Below are positions 7,743 through 16,182 of a stretch of DNA of 64,000 nt, one piece after another. Every line of letters starts with the position of its first letter. Position 1 is the stretch's first letter. The stretch comes from Litoreibacter halocynthiae (GTDB taxonomy: Bacteria > Pseudomonadota > Alphaproteobacteria > Rhodobacterales > Rhodobacteraceae), in NCBI RefSeq assembly GCF_004365635.1, contig NZ_SOBH01000002.1, positions 620,001 through 684,000 on the forward strand. The letters run 5' to 3'. The notes beneath the pieces are model-generated. The model was not told where the DNA came from and searched no databases. It worked only from the letters and a program-made list of their open reading frames with translations. The position numbers were made by a program, and so were the translations under genes.

Positions 7743-9467
7743 ATGTCAAATAAAAACAACTTCATTTTCCCTTGGGGGCACAACGGCCACCAGGATCAGG
7801 ACCAGGAACAAGATCAGGACCAGCTGCAAGCACAGGCTGAGCTACAAGCCCAGCTGCAAGGCCAAGGTCAAGGCCAAGGTCAATACCAGTCTTCCAACAG
7901 TGATAACGACAATGACAACGGAAATCACAACGGGAATGGTAACGGAAACGGCAACCTGAACGGCAATGGCAACCTGAACGGAAACGGGAATGGCAACCAT
8001 AACGGCAACTCGAATGCCAGTTCGAACGGGAACGCAAACGGCAATGCCAACGGAAACCTTAACGGCAATCTGAATGGCAACCTCAACGCCAACCACAACT
8101 CCTCGGACACCGATGTCGACGTGCATGTCGGCGTTGATCTGGTTGGTTGGGAACCAAGTGACGATGATTTTGCCGATATCGACCTGACCGACTCGACCGC
8201 TGGCGACTTTGTTATGGCCAGAGGCGATGTGGACTACAGCCCCGGCGATGACATGAACCTTGAAGACATCCTGAACGATGCTCTGAACGGTGCTGGCAAC
8301 GATTCAGGCACAATCAACGCGCAGTCCAACAAGTTGGTGGACAACGACACGCTGGACCATGTGTCGAACAATGGCACAATGACCCAAACCAACACCTCCA
8401 CTGGCGGTCATGCGAGATCTGACGATGGCATCTCTGCTGGCGCAGATGGTGGCAGGGCCAACGGTTCAGCCAATGCTGACGGTGGCGGGGCCCTTGGTGG
8501 TCTTGGCGTCGGTGGTGCAGCTGGTGCAACTGGTGGCGCAAGCGGTAACGGCGGTCACGCCGGTGCAACAGGCGGCACAGGTGGCGCAGGTGCAGCTGGT
8601 ACAGCGGTCGGCCTTGGTGTCGGTCTTGGAGGCGCGTCCTCCGGTGCTGGTGCAACTGGCGGCGAAGGTGGAGCAGCTGCTTCGCTTGCAGCCGGCTTGG
8701 GTGCCGGTACAGCATTGTCAGGTGCCAACGCTGAAGGCGGCGACTCTGGTATCGCTGGCGGTGTAGGTGCTGGGATCGGCGCAGCTGGTTCTGCTGCGGA
8801 CAGCAGCAACACCGGTGACGCTGGTGCGATTGGTGCTGGACTTGGCTTGCTGGGTCTCGGACTTGCTGGTGCTAACAATGGCTCCACAGGCACCGCAGAT
8901 GCAGATGCTCTGGGTGCCGGTCTTGGTGCTGGTCTAGGAGCAAGCGGTGACGGCGGCGACGCCGGCGCAATCTCCGGTGCAACCGGATTGGGTGCTGGAT
9001 TGGCCAACGCAGGTGACTCTGCTGGTGGTGCTGGTGGCGACGCCGGTGCAATCTCCGGTGCGATGAACAGCTCAGCTGGCTATGGAGGCAATAATGCCGC
9101 CAATGGCGGCGCTGGTGGTGACGGCTATGGCGCTCACGCCTGGGGCGGTGACTCTGGCAATGCGTTCGGTGGTCAAGCACAGGTCGGTGGCGTTCTAGCT
9201 GGCGGCGGCTCTGGCGGCAATGGCGGTGACGCCTTCGCTGGCGGTGGCGGCGACGGTGGCAACGCTGGCATGTGGGGCTCGAACAACGGTGATGACGGCT
9301 TTGTCACCGGCGAGTCTTTCGCATCAGCGGCCTCGCAGATCGATACATCTGCGTTCAACCAGACCATCGTGCAAGGTGCCAACGTACTCGGCAACACTGT
9401 CGATATGACAGTTGTCGGTGGCTCGTTCAGCTCCAGCTACATCGGTGATGATAGCGATGGCGCATAA
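7743..9467 (+). CDS. Asn/Gly-rich low-complexity protein, probable secreted type I substrate
   Basis: A 574-residue protein with strong composition bias. Residues 13-48 are Gln/Asp runs (QDQ, LQAQ, QGQG). Residues 55-118 are tandem NGN/LNGN units. Residues about 121-205 are an acidic unique segment containing INAQSNKLVDNDT, and residues 220-525 are Gly/Ala-rich with GGDAGAISGA repeats. The last 50 residues are a unique tail with ANVLGN and VVGGSF. There is no N-terminal signal peptide, Cys is absent, and no canonical GGxGxDxx RTX nonapeptides are seen. GGAGG lies seven bases before the ATG. Just downstream are a second repeat protein and an ABC/HlyD export pair, so I infer an extracellular fibrous or matrix protein exported by that system. 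Biochemical function is unknown. Confidence 0.7.
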   Translation: MSNKNNFIFPWGHNGHQDQDQEQDQDQLQAQAELQAQLQGQGQGQGQYQSSNSDNDNDNGNHNGNGNGNGNLNGNGNLNGNGNGNHNGNSNASSNGNANGNANGNLNGNLNGNLNANHNSSDTDVDVHVGVDLVGWEPSDDDFADIDLTDSTAGDFVMARGDVDYSPGDDMNLEDILNDALNGAGNDSGTINAQSNKLVDNDTLDHVSNNGTMTQTNTSTGGHARSDDGISAGADGGRANGSANADGGGALGGLGVGGAAGATGGASGNGGHAGATGGTGGAGAAGTAVGLGVGLGGASSGAGATGGEGGAAASLAAGLGAGTALSGANAEGGDSGIAGGVGAGIGAAGSAADSSNTGDAGAIGAGLGLLGLGLAGANNGSTGTADADALGAGLGAGLGASGDGGDAGAISGATGLGAGLANAGDSAGGAGGDAGAISGAMNSSAGYGGNNAANGGAGGDGYGAHAWGGDSGNAFGGQAQVGGVLAGGGSGGNGGDAFAGGGGDGGNAGMWGSNNGDDGFVTGESFASAASQIDTSAFNQTIVQGANVLGNTVDMTVVGGSFSSSYIGDDSDGA

Positions 9468-9481
9468 GCCTAAAAACTGAA

Positions 9482-9509
9482 CCTGAGCCCGAAGAAATTC
9501 GGGCTCAGG
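9482..9509 (+). terminator. Intercistronic stem-loop after the Asn/Gly-rich gene
   Basis: A perfect 12-base-pair stem (9482-9493 with 9498-9509) closed by a GAAA tetraloop lies 14 bases after the stop codon. An AT-rich but not uniform T tail follows. It may terminate most transcripts or protect the 3' end, so that the Asn/Gly-rich gene is expressed above the downstream export genes. Confidence 0.7.
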
Positions 9510-9620
9510 ATTTATAATTTCCAATTTCTCTATTTTTAAGAACGAACATAAAATTTTGCGCAAAAATAATTTCCGAACGACCCGAGGCGCGCACCCATTT
9601 TAACTCAAAGCGAGGCTGCG

Positions 9621-11666
9621 ATGTTAATGGATAAAATGACCGAAATGGTCGCCCACATGATCGGTATATTTCATACCACCATGGAAGCTGAACGAATGCG
9701 GGAAGCCTATGACAAATTCAAGGCGTTAAAGGCCGCTGATCCAGACAACGACCCCTTGGAGGCGATGGGGATCAAGTTCAAAGCAAAACATGTGCTCGAA
9801 GGCTTCACGCCAAGCCTCCGCTATTCGGATGAAGCCCACTCTGCCCCTGCCGACGACATCAACACCCCCTTCTATTCGTCCGCAACCATAGCAACTGCCA
9901 AGCTCCCCTCTATCGCGCCAACCCCTTCAGAAACATCATCAATTGTAAATATAGCCATGGGCATCGGCCGTCCGCTGCTTCAGCTTGAGCCCCCTGGCAG
10001 CGTTGTCGTCATTACCGCGCAAAGCGCCTATTTAAGCGATAACGACATCATGATGCTGGGGTCTGGTGATACCCTTTTCACTGACACCGCAGAGTTCTTA
10101 GACCAGTTAGTACAGTATCAAACCATCGCGACGGCCATCGCCAGCCCGGTGACTGCCGAAATGATTACGCCCGGCGAAAACGCGGCACGCGATGCCATCA
10201 AACTGCATGAAAAAGTAACCACGGCTGAGGCCACGATGATGTCAGGCGTTCTGGCAACAATGCTGCACAATACCGATGCAATCGGGATGCACATCAATGG
10301 TGAGGTAGTCGAAGAAATTCCAACACTGAACGACCTGTGGCCAGCCTTTAAATCGGCCAATGCCGACGACGCAATAGACGCTTCAGGCGAAGACGGCGAA
10401 CCGCTTGCAGATCAAGCTGCGACAGAACTTGAACTGAAAGATCCTTTCCAAGGGTTAGACAGTAGCGAGAATGACAATGGCCCTCCTGAAATCGAGGACG
10501 GCCATGCCGTTGTCGCCGGTGCCAACACACTGGTCAACGAAGTCCTGATAAATACGGCCTGGCTTGATGCACCGGTAATTTCGGTCATGGGAGACGTGGT
10601 AAATCTGAACGTGGTCTCGCAAGTTAACGTCCTTGTGGATCATGATACCGGCGCCTTTGACGACTTAATAACCTCTACATCAATGAACGCGGCGCATGTA
10701 GCGGCGACCGCCACCACTCCGGAACCCGAAGAGGGCGAAGAAGCAGACGATACAGCCGATCTGGGATTGCCTTCGAACTGGGCCGTGACAAAGATTGAAG
10801 GGGACTTGATCGCCGTCAACCAAGTCAGCCAATACAGTTTCGTCACTGACAACGATTGCGCAGAAATCACGTTTAACAGCGCGAACACGTATATCGGGCT
10901 CGGGGATAATTCGGTCATTAACCTGACCGACCTATCCGAACTTGGGTTCGGGTTTGACCTGATCATGATTGGCGGCAGCATGATTTCGGTCAACTGGATC
11001 AGCCAGATCAATGTCATGATCGACAACGATACGGTGATTTACTCCGGCGATACTCCCGCAGGGTTTAGTGGCAGTGACAACTTACTGTTTAACGGCGCGG
11101 TGATTAATTCCATAGGCATTGACAGCTACGGCGAGATGCAAGCGAATTTCGCAGCAGCAAGCGACAGCCTCGCCAATGGTGGCCTGACGATCGATGAGAG
11201 TGTGGCTCATGACAGCGTGTTCGAGGGCACTGAAATCCTCCGCGTTCTCTATATCGAAGGCGACCTGACGACGATCAACTGGATCGAGCAAACAAACGTG
11301 TTGGGCGACTCCGATCAGGTTCACCTTGCGATGGAGAATTTTGAGGCCGCGACGGGTGCCTCCGTGACTGTGACAGCAGGGTCAAATTCCACCATCAACG
11401 TCGCGACCATCAACGAATATGGCACGGATTCTACCGTTGCCGTGAACGGCGATGTCTATGATGACGCCTTGCTTTACCAAGCCGAGCTGATTGACACCGA
11501 CGCAGACCCGCTAGGCGTGGAGATGCCCGCCCTGGCAACCGAAGCCGTCGCTTTTCTGGCAGACGACATGATGTCCCCCGACATGACACCCGCTGATGCA
11601 GAAATTGTAGCAACCGCGTCTGAAAGCACCGCATCTTCTGATGTGATGCAGTCGATGTTGGCCTGA
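9621..11666 (+). CDS. Internal-repeat protein of the type I secretion locus, function unknown
   Basis: A 681-residue acidic protein of no family known to me. The N-terminal ~75 residues are helical and charged. Residues 300-635 hold about five copies of a beta-type unit at roughly residues 320, 389, 447, 542 and 605, with consensus (I/V)xGDhxxhNxhxQxNVhxDxD, for example GGSMISVNWISQINVMIDND. The units are 58-95 residues apart. Acidic low-complexity linkers (EPEEGEEADDTAD) separate some. There is no signal peptide. Asp-rich loops could bind calcium, but RTX nonapeptides are absent. It lies between the Asn/Gly-rich gene and the exporter genes, so it is either a second substrate or an accessory factor. 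The first ATG is used; an in-frame ATG at 9630 is an alternative. Confidence 0.7.
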   Translation: MLMDKMTEMVAHMIGIFHTTMEAERMREAYDKFKALKAADPDNDPLEAMGIKFKAKHVLEGFTPSLRYSDEAHSAPADDINTPFYSSATIATAKLPSIAPTPSETSSIVNIAMGIGRPLLQLEPPGSVVVITAQSAYLSDNDIMMLGSGDTLFTDTAEFLDQLVQYQTIATAIASPVTAEMITPGENAARDAIKLHEKVTTAEATMMSGVLATMLHNTDAIGMHINGEVVEEIPTLNDLWPAFKSANADDAIDASGEDGEPLADQAATELELKDPFQGLDSSENDNGPPEIEDGHAVVAGANTLVNEVLINTAWLDAPVISVMGDVVNLNVVSQVNVLVDHDTGAFDDLITSTSMNAAHVAATATTPEPEEGEEADDTADLGLPSNWAVTKIEGDLIAVNQVSQYSFVTDNDCAEITFNSANTYIGLGDNSVINLTDLSELGFGFDLIMIGGSMISVNWISQINVMIDNDTVIYSGDTPAGFSGSDNLLFNGAVINSIGIDSYGEMQANFAAASDSLANGGLTIDESVAHDSVFEGTEILRVLYIEGDLTTINWIEQTNVLGDSDQVHLAMENFEAATGASVTVTAGSNSTINVATINEYGTDSTVAVNGDVYDDALLYQAELIDTDADPLGVEMPALATEAVAFLADDMMSPDMTPADAEIVATASESTASSDVMQSMLA

Positions 11667-11682
11667 CAGGATATTAAATTTC

Positions 11683-13746
11683 ATGACTTTGACCGAATTA
11701 ACGAGACCCGCTGAGGCCCTACAAAAGCCAGATGGAAAACAAAAAAAGCGCGCGCCAAGCGGTTCACCTTCCGCGCGCAAACCAGACCCACTGCCTTTGA
11801 CCGAAAAGCAACGTGTCTTCCCGGATAAACGGGTGGTTTTTGAGAGCAGACGAAAAACGGTGAAGGGCTTGGGTGGCGAACAGATTGACGGGGATACCGG
11901 TCCAATCTTGAACCAAGGCGGCGGTAGCAAACCCCCGGGTACGTCCGACGGTGGCAAGGGGGGCGGAGGTGGCGGTGGCGGCGGTTCTTCCGGCTTTCAC
12001 AAACGCGCGGCACCTGATCAGTTCTTGCAGCAGCTCAACTCTGGAACACGGGTCGTCAAAAGAAACCTGATGTTCGTTATGATTTTGACCTGCGCAACAA
12101 ATCTGCTGGTCTTGTCGATCCCGATCTACCTGTTCCAGATTTCCGACCGTGTCCTGACCAGCCGGTCGCTGGACACACTTGTCATGCTCACGGCGGTTAT
12201 CGTTGGCGCAGTCGTCCTACAGGCAATTTTCGATGCCGTGCGCCGCTTCATCCTGATGCGTACCGCAGTTGAGGTAGCCGTAAGACTTGGCGCACCTGTT
12301 TTGAGCGCCGCAGCACATGCCTCACTTCACGACAACGGGCGGCAGTATCAAACCTTGGGTGATCTACAACAGCTGCGCGGCTTTCTCACATCCGGCACGC
12401 TAATCTCTTTTCTGGACGTGCCCTTCGCGCCGTTGTTTATCTTCGCAATCTTTTTGGTTCATCCACATCTTGGAATGATCGTGATCACCGCATCCGTGGT
12501 TCTGATGATTATCGCGCTGATCAACCAGAAGGTAACTGCCAAGCCATTCGCCGAGGCAAACTTGGCCCAGAGCAAAGCCAACATGCATCTGGATTCCATG
12601 TCCCGCAACAGCCAGATCATCAACGCATTGGCGATGGTTCCGGAGGCGGTAGCACTTTGGGGCAAGGACACTGCGGACTCGCTGCGTGCGCAGGTGCGCG
12701 CGCAAGATCGCAACATTGCATGGGCAGCAGTGTCGCGGGCATCACGACTGCTAACCCAGATTGCCATGCTGGGCTGGGGCGCGTTCTTGGCCATTCAAGG
12801 CGAGATCACAGGTGGGATGGTGATCGCGGCGTCCATCATCGCAGGCCGAGCGCTTGCCCCGATTGAAGGGTCGATCGAAGGCTGGAACGGTTTCATCTTG
12901 TCACGTTCGGCATATGGCAGGGTCCGTGCCCTAATGCAGAACTCCGTTCAACGGTTCGAAAAGCTGGTGCTGCCAAATCCGGAAGGTCGCCTCAATGTTG
13001 AACGTCTGCTGTTCGTGCCCGTTGGCACCAAGCAGGTCATCTTGAACGGGCTCACTTTCAGCCTGAACCCCGGTGAATCTTTGGGTGTTATTGGGAACTC
13101 TGGTGCTGGCAAGACAACGCTGGGCAAGATGCTCGTCGGATCAATCCTGCCAACGTCCGGCAACGTGCGGCTCGACCTGATGGACCTGCGCAACTGGGAC
13201 ACACGCCAGTTGGGTGAAAACATTGGCTATCTGCCGCAGGACGTCCAACTTTTCCCCGGCTCCATCAAGGCAAATATCGCGCGCATGCGTGCAGGCGCAA
13301 ACGACGAGGATGTGCATCGCGCCGCAATGTTGGCCGACGTTCACGACATGATCGCGATGCTCCCGCACGGGTATGAAACGATGGTGCAAGCCGATGGCTC
13401 GCCGCTGTCAGGCGGTCAGAAACAACGCATTGCTTTGGCCCGCGCCTTCTTTGGCAATCCACGCCTGCTGGTGCTGGACGAGCCAAACTCGAACCTCGAC
13501 ACCGCAGGAGATCGCGCACTTGCGAATGCAATCAGACATGCAAGTCAAAACGGCATCACAGTGGTGGTCATCACCCAAAAACCATCTCTGTTGAGCGTGG
13601 TGGACAAGATCATGCTCATGGCGGATGGCAACATCGGCATGTTCGGTCATCGCCAGCAGGTTCTCGAACAGCTCGCGCAACGCAATAAGCCGGGTGGAAA
13701 CCTCCCTCCGGCAAGCGGCGGCGCAGGAGGTCTTCCCAATGTCTAA
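11683..13746 (+). CDS. Type I secretion ABC transporter (PrtD-like) with Gly-rich N-terminal extension
   Basis: Inner-membrane ATPase/permease of a type I secretion system, 687 residues. Residues 1-106 are a basic, Pro/Gly-rich extension ending in a run of nine Gly, absent from ordinary PrtD proteins. Residues ~125-400 are the six-helix ABC exporter domain. The nucleotide-binding domain has Walker A GNSGAGKTT (471-479), Q-loop YLPQD, signature LSGGQKQR (575-582), Walker B RLLVLDEP and D-loop NLDTAG. The H-loop reads VITQKPS, with Gln632 where the family has His. The C-terminus is again Gly-rich. The gene overlaps the HlyD-type gene by eight bases, so the two are translationally coupled. The exported cargo is inferred from the neighbours. 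Confidence 0.93.
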   Translation: MTLTELTRPAEALQKPDGKQKKRAPSGSPSARKPDPLPLTEKQRVFPDKRVVFESRRKTVKGLGGEQIDGDTGPILNQGGGSKPPGTSDGGKGGGGGGGGGSSGFHKRAAPDQFLQQLNSGTRVVKRNLMFVMILTCATNLLVLSIPIYLFQISDRVLTSRSLDTLVMLTAVIVGAVVLQAIFDAVRRFILMRTAVEVAVRLGAPVLSAAAHASLHDNGRQYQTLGDLQQLRGFLTSGTLISFLDVPFAPLFIFAIFLVHPHLGMIVITASVVLMIIALINQKVTAKPFAEANLAQSKANMHLDSMSRNSQIINALAMVPEAVALWGKDTADSLRAQVRAQDRNIAWAAVSRASRLLTQIAMLGWGAFLAIQGEITGGMVIAASIIAGRALAPIEGSIEGWNGFILSRSAYGRVRALMQNSVQRFEKLVLPNPEGRLNVERLLFVPVGTKQVILNGLTFSLNPGESLGVIGNSGAGKTTLGKMLVGSILPTSGNVRLDLMDLRNWDTRQLGENIGYLPQDVQLFPGSIKANIARMRAGANDEDVHRAAMLADVHDMIAMLPHGYETMVQADGSPLSGGQKQRIALARAFFGNPRLLVLDEPNSNLDTAGDRALANAIRHASQNGITVVVITQKPSLLSVVDKIMLMADGNIGMFGHRQQVLEQLAQRNKPGGNLPPASGGAGGLPNV

Positions 13747-15079
13747 TGTGACCGTCTACACAGCCCAACCAGAATGGTATGACAACGTGCCGCGCTCCGT
13801 GACAAAACACATTGTCTTCGGCCTGCTGTTATTCGTCATCGCGTTTGGCGGGTTCGGAGTTTGGGCGCTGAAGGCGCCTTTGGCTGCCGCCGTTATCGCA
13901 CAGGGCAGCTTCGTCGCCACTGGCCGCAACAAAATTGTTCAGCACCTTGAAGGCGGCATTATCAACGAGATCCTAATCGACGAGGGAGATACCGTTGTGA
14001 AGGGCGAGCCCATTCTGCTGCTCGATGAAACTGCGGCGCTGGCTACTGAACGCGAGCTTTTTCTGCGGCAAATTCGGCTTGAAGCGATGGAAGCCCGCAT
14101 ATTGGCGGAACATTCAGGAGCCGAGGAGTTGACCTTTCCGGCTCATATCGAGGCATTGCGTTCAGACTTCGACGTGGCCTCGATGCTGGATGGACAGACA
14201 ATCACCTTCGATGCGGCCTCGCGGCAACTGCGCAACGACATTGCCCTGTTGGAACAAAGCATCGAAGCGCTGACCGTTCGATCATCAGGGTACAACTTCC
14301 AACTCGTTGCGACGCAAACGCAACTCGACATCCTCAGAGAGGACTTGGACAGCAAACAAGACCTCCTAGAGAGAGGGCTTATTCGCCGACCGGAAGTAAA
14401 TGCACTTCGCCGCGCGATTGCAGAAGCTGAAGGGCAGACCGGACGGCTGATCGCAGAGAAGGATGAAATCGTCGAGGTGGTTTCTCGATACAAGGCCCAA
14501 ATCGCCCAAACAATTAGCGAGCGCCAAAGTGTTGCACTTGATGAGTTGCAGCTTGTCCAATCCGAATTGGAGAGTGTCAGCGAACAAGCTCGCCGTGCCG
14601 AAAGCGTTCTAAAACGGTCCGAGGTGCTGGCACCGGTTTCAGGCACTGTCGTCACCCTGCACTATCACACGGCAGGTGGTGTGATCGAGAGCGGCAAACC
14701 CATCGCCGAAATTCTGCCCAGCGGGGAGCCATTGATTATTGAAGTGAGCGTCCCGCGCACAGAGGTCGACGTGGTACATCAAGGGCAAATGGCCACTGTG
14801 CGATTGACCGGATTGAATGCCCGCACAACCCCGATTTTGGAAGGAAAGGTCTTCTATATTTCGGCCGATGCGATCCTCGATCGCCAGCAGGAAGTCCCGC
14901 AAGAAGTCTATGTCGCACGCGTTTCCGTTTCGCCAGAACAATTGAGCCGCGTGAGAGGGTTCTCCCCGACACCGGGGATGCCAGCCGAGATCATGATCCA
15001 GACCGAAGCACGGACATTCTTCCAGTATTTGATCAAACCGATCACGGACAGCATGAACCGGGCATTCCGCGAGCAATAA
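13739..15079 (+). CDS. HlyD-family periplasmic adaptor of type I secretion system
   Basis: Membrane fusion protein of 446 residues linking the ABC transporter to the outer-membrane channel. It has one N-terminal membrane helix (HIVFGLLLFVIAFGGFGVWA), a biotinyl-lipoyl-like segment (QHLEGGIINEILIDEGD), a long coiled coil, a second lipoyl half (VLAPVSGTVVTLHYHT) and the C-terminal PGMPAEIMIQT motif typical of HlyD/PrtE. The start at 13739 lies inside the end of the ABC gene, with AGGAGG seven bases upstream. A longer frame opening at 13625 would only read through the upstream gene. Together with the channel at 4038 it completes a tripartite exporter. Confidence 0.93.
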   Translation: MSNVTVYTAQPEWYDNVPRSVTKHIVFGLLLFVIAFGGFGVWALKAPLAAAVIAQGSFVATGRNKIVQHLEGGIINEILIDEGDTVVKGEPILLLDETAALATERELFLRQIRLEAMEARILAEHSGAEELTFPAHIEALRSDFDVASMLDGQTITFDAASRQLRNDIALLEQSIEALTVRSSGYNFQLVATQTQLDILREDLDSKQDLLERGLIRRPEVNALRRAIAEAEGQTGRLIAEKDEIVEVVSRYKAQIAQTISERQSVALDELQLVQSELESVSEQARRAESVLKRSEVLAPVSGTVVTLHYHTAGGVIESGKPIAEILPSGEPLIIEVSVPRTEVDVVHQGQMATVRLTGLNARTTPILEGKVFYISADAILDRQQEVPQEVYVARVSVSPEQLSRVRGFSPTPGMPAEIMIQTEARTFFQYLIKPITDSMNRAFREQ

Positions 15080-15111
15080 GCTCGGGATGAACTCGACTGT
15101 CTGGGATAAAG

Positions 15112-15188
15112 TGGCGCGCTGGGGAGGATTCGAACCCCCGACCCCTTGATTCGTAGTCAAGTACTCTATCCAACTGAGCTACCAGCGC
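15112..15188 (-). tRNA. tRNA-Arg (anticodon ACG)
   Basis: Full 77-base cloverleaf on the minus strand. The acceptor stem GCGCTGG pairs with CCAGCGC, the discriminator is G, and CCA is encoded (15112-15114). D arm starts TAGCTCAG; the anticodon stem is CTTGA/TCAAG with loop CTACGAA (ACG); the T arm is GGGGG-TTCGAAT-CCTCC. After A-to-I editing of the anticodon it would read CGU/CGC/CGA. Confidence 0.97.
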
Positions 15189-15359
15189 GCGGGGTGTGGG
15201 CGATGTAACCCTGCCCCCCCGCCATTGCAAGCCCATTTTAGCGACTTCCTGAAAGAACATTGGCTGCGGGTCTCGTTTCGTCGTTCCTCGGCACGTATGC
15301 TCGATTTTGCCTCTCCGAACCGGAACACTGGTGCAGCGTCTCAGACTATCACGCCGTCC

Positions 15360-15713
15360 TCACATAGACGCCGCCATAGCTCGAAGTCGTTCACGCCGAG
15401 CACGAGATTGCAGCTTTTGAAGTTCGCTTTTGGACGCATCGCTTTTACCGACACTCGCCACTGTCCCACCTCCGAACCATTCGTCTGTTTTATCACGAAC
15501 AGCATCCCAGAATGTTTTCTCAGGAACGGGTTCGGGCTCCACCGAGCGGAAGCCCGCGACGCGCGCGCCCGGTTTCGCAACCTTGGCCTGCCCCGAGAAC
15601 GTGTCGTAATTCTTGTCTACGGAATAATCACCCCGACCGACACCCAAGACCAATAGAAGCATAAAAACGCTCAGGCTAAACAGAGCCATCTTCCAAACAA
15701 CTTTAGCGACCAT
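15360..15713 (-). CDS. Small membrane-anchored protein, unknown
   Basis: A 117-residue protein with one N-terminal hydrophobic helix (residues 8-26, MALFSLSVFMLLLVLGVG). A Pro/Glu-containing linker, the segment FWDAVRDKTDEWFGG and a strongly basic C-terminal helix (QSRARRERLRAM) follow. It may be a periplasmic anchored protein or have a non-cleaved signal. It lies 12 bases downstream of a similar small gene, and the two look like diverged relatives (same layout, FWDAVR/FVESVR, basic end). I do not recognise the family. Confidence 0.6.
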   Translation of the reverse strand: MVAKVVWKMALFSLSVFMLLLVLGVGRGDYSVDKNYDTFSGQAKVAKPGARVAGFRSVEPEPVPEKTFWDAVRDKTDEWFGGGTVASVGKSDASKSELQKLQSRARRERLRAMAASM

Positions 15714-15725
15714 TCCAGTGCCTTT

Positions 15726-16109
15726 CTACGATCCGTTATACAACACGCCTTTCGTCCGCGTGTTGTAGGTTTTGTGCCCTTCACGACGCAGCGCCAGTTT
15801 GCGTAGCTCGGCCTTTCGGTGCTTTGCTTGCCGCTCCGCTTCCGTGTCGGCCCCGAACCAAGCACGGACGCTCTCCACGAAGCTGACGTCGGTCGCATAT
15901 GCGCCCTTTGCCGTCATCGAAAAGTTATGAGTACGCTCGCCGATCGTGGTGCTTTTGGTCCCATTGCTGTCGACGGTGGCATAGACCATTGGCGCCTCTT
16001 CGGCTTCCGTGATTGCGAAACCTGCCATGATCACCAACATGAAAGCAGCAGCAGTTCCAAGAATGACGTTTCTGTAAAAGTTGCCCATCTGTCGCAATCG
16101 TTCCCACAT
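15726..16109 (-). CDS. Small membrane-anchored protein, unknown
   Basis: A 127-residue protein. The start is set at the ATG at 16109 because GGGAGGAG lies directly upstream; the longer frame would overlap the histidine kinase gene. A hydrophobic helix at residues 14-32 (VILGTAAAFMLVIMAGFAI) is followed by a predicted beta segment, then FVESVRAWFGAD and a basic C-terminal helix. The layout parallels the next gene downstream, suggesting an old tandem duplication. The two are probably co-transcribed. Function unknown. Confidence 0.6.
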   Translation of the reverse strand: MWERLRQMGNFYRNVILGTAAAFMLVIMAGFAITEAEEAPMVYATVDSNGTKSTTIGERTHNFSMTAKGAYATDVSFVESVRAWFGADTEAERQAKHRKAELRKLALRREGHKTYNTRTKGVLYNGS

Positions 16110-16182
16110 ATCTCCTCCCGAGAGTATCACTCCGAAACTGGGCAGAAACGGGGCTGCGAAAGGGAATAGTTTGGGAAACTCT

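Noticed and set aside
7920-8100. CRISPR-like spacing in the NGN-coding tandem repeats
   Set aside because: Units are short, in frame and continuous with a protein; there are no spacers and no cas genes.
8200-9300. RTX calcium-binding repeats in the Asn/Gly-rich protein
   Set aside because: Gly-rich segments such as GGDAGAISGA do not form the GGxGxDxxx nonapeptide series, so RTX is not claimed.
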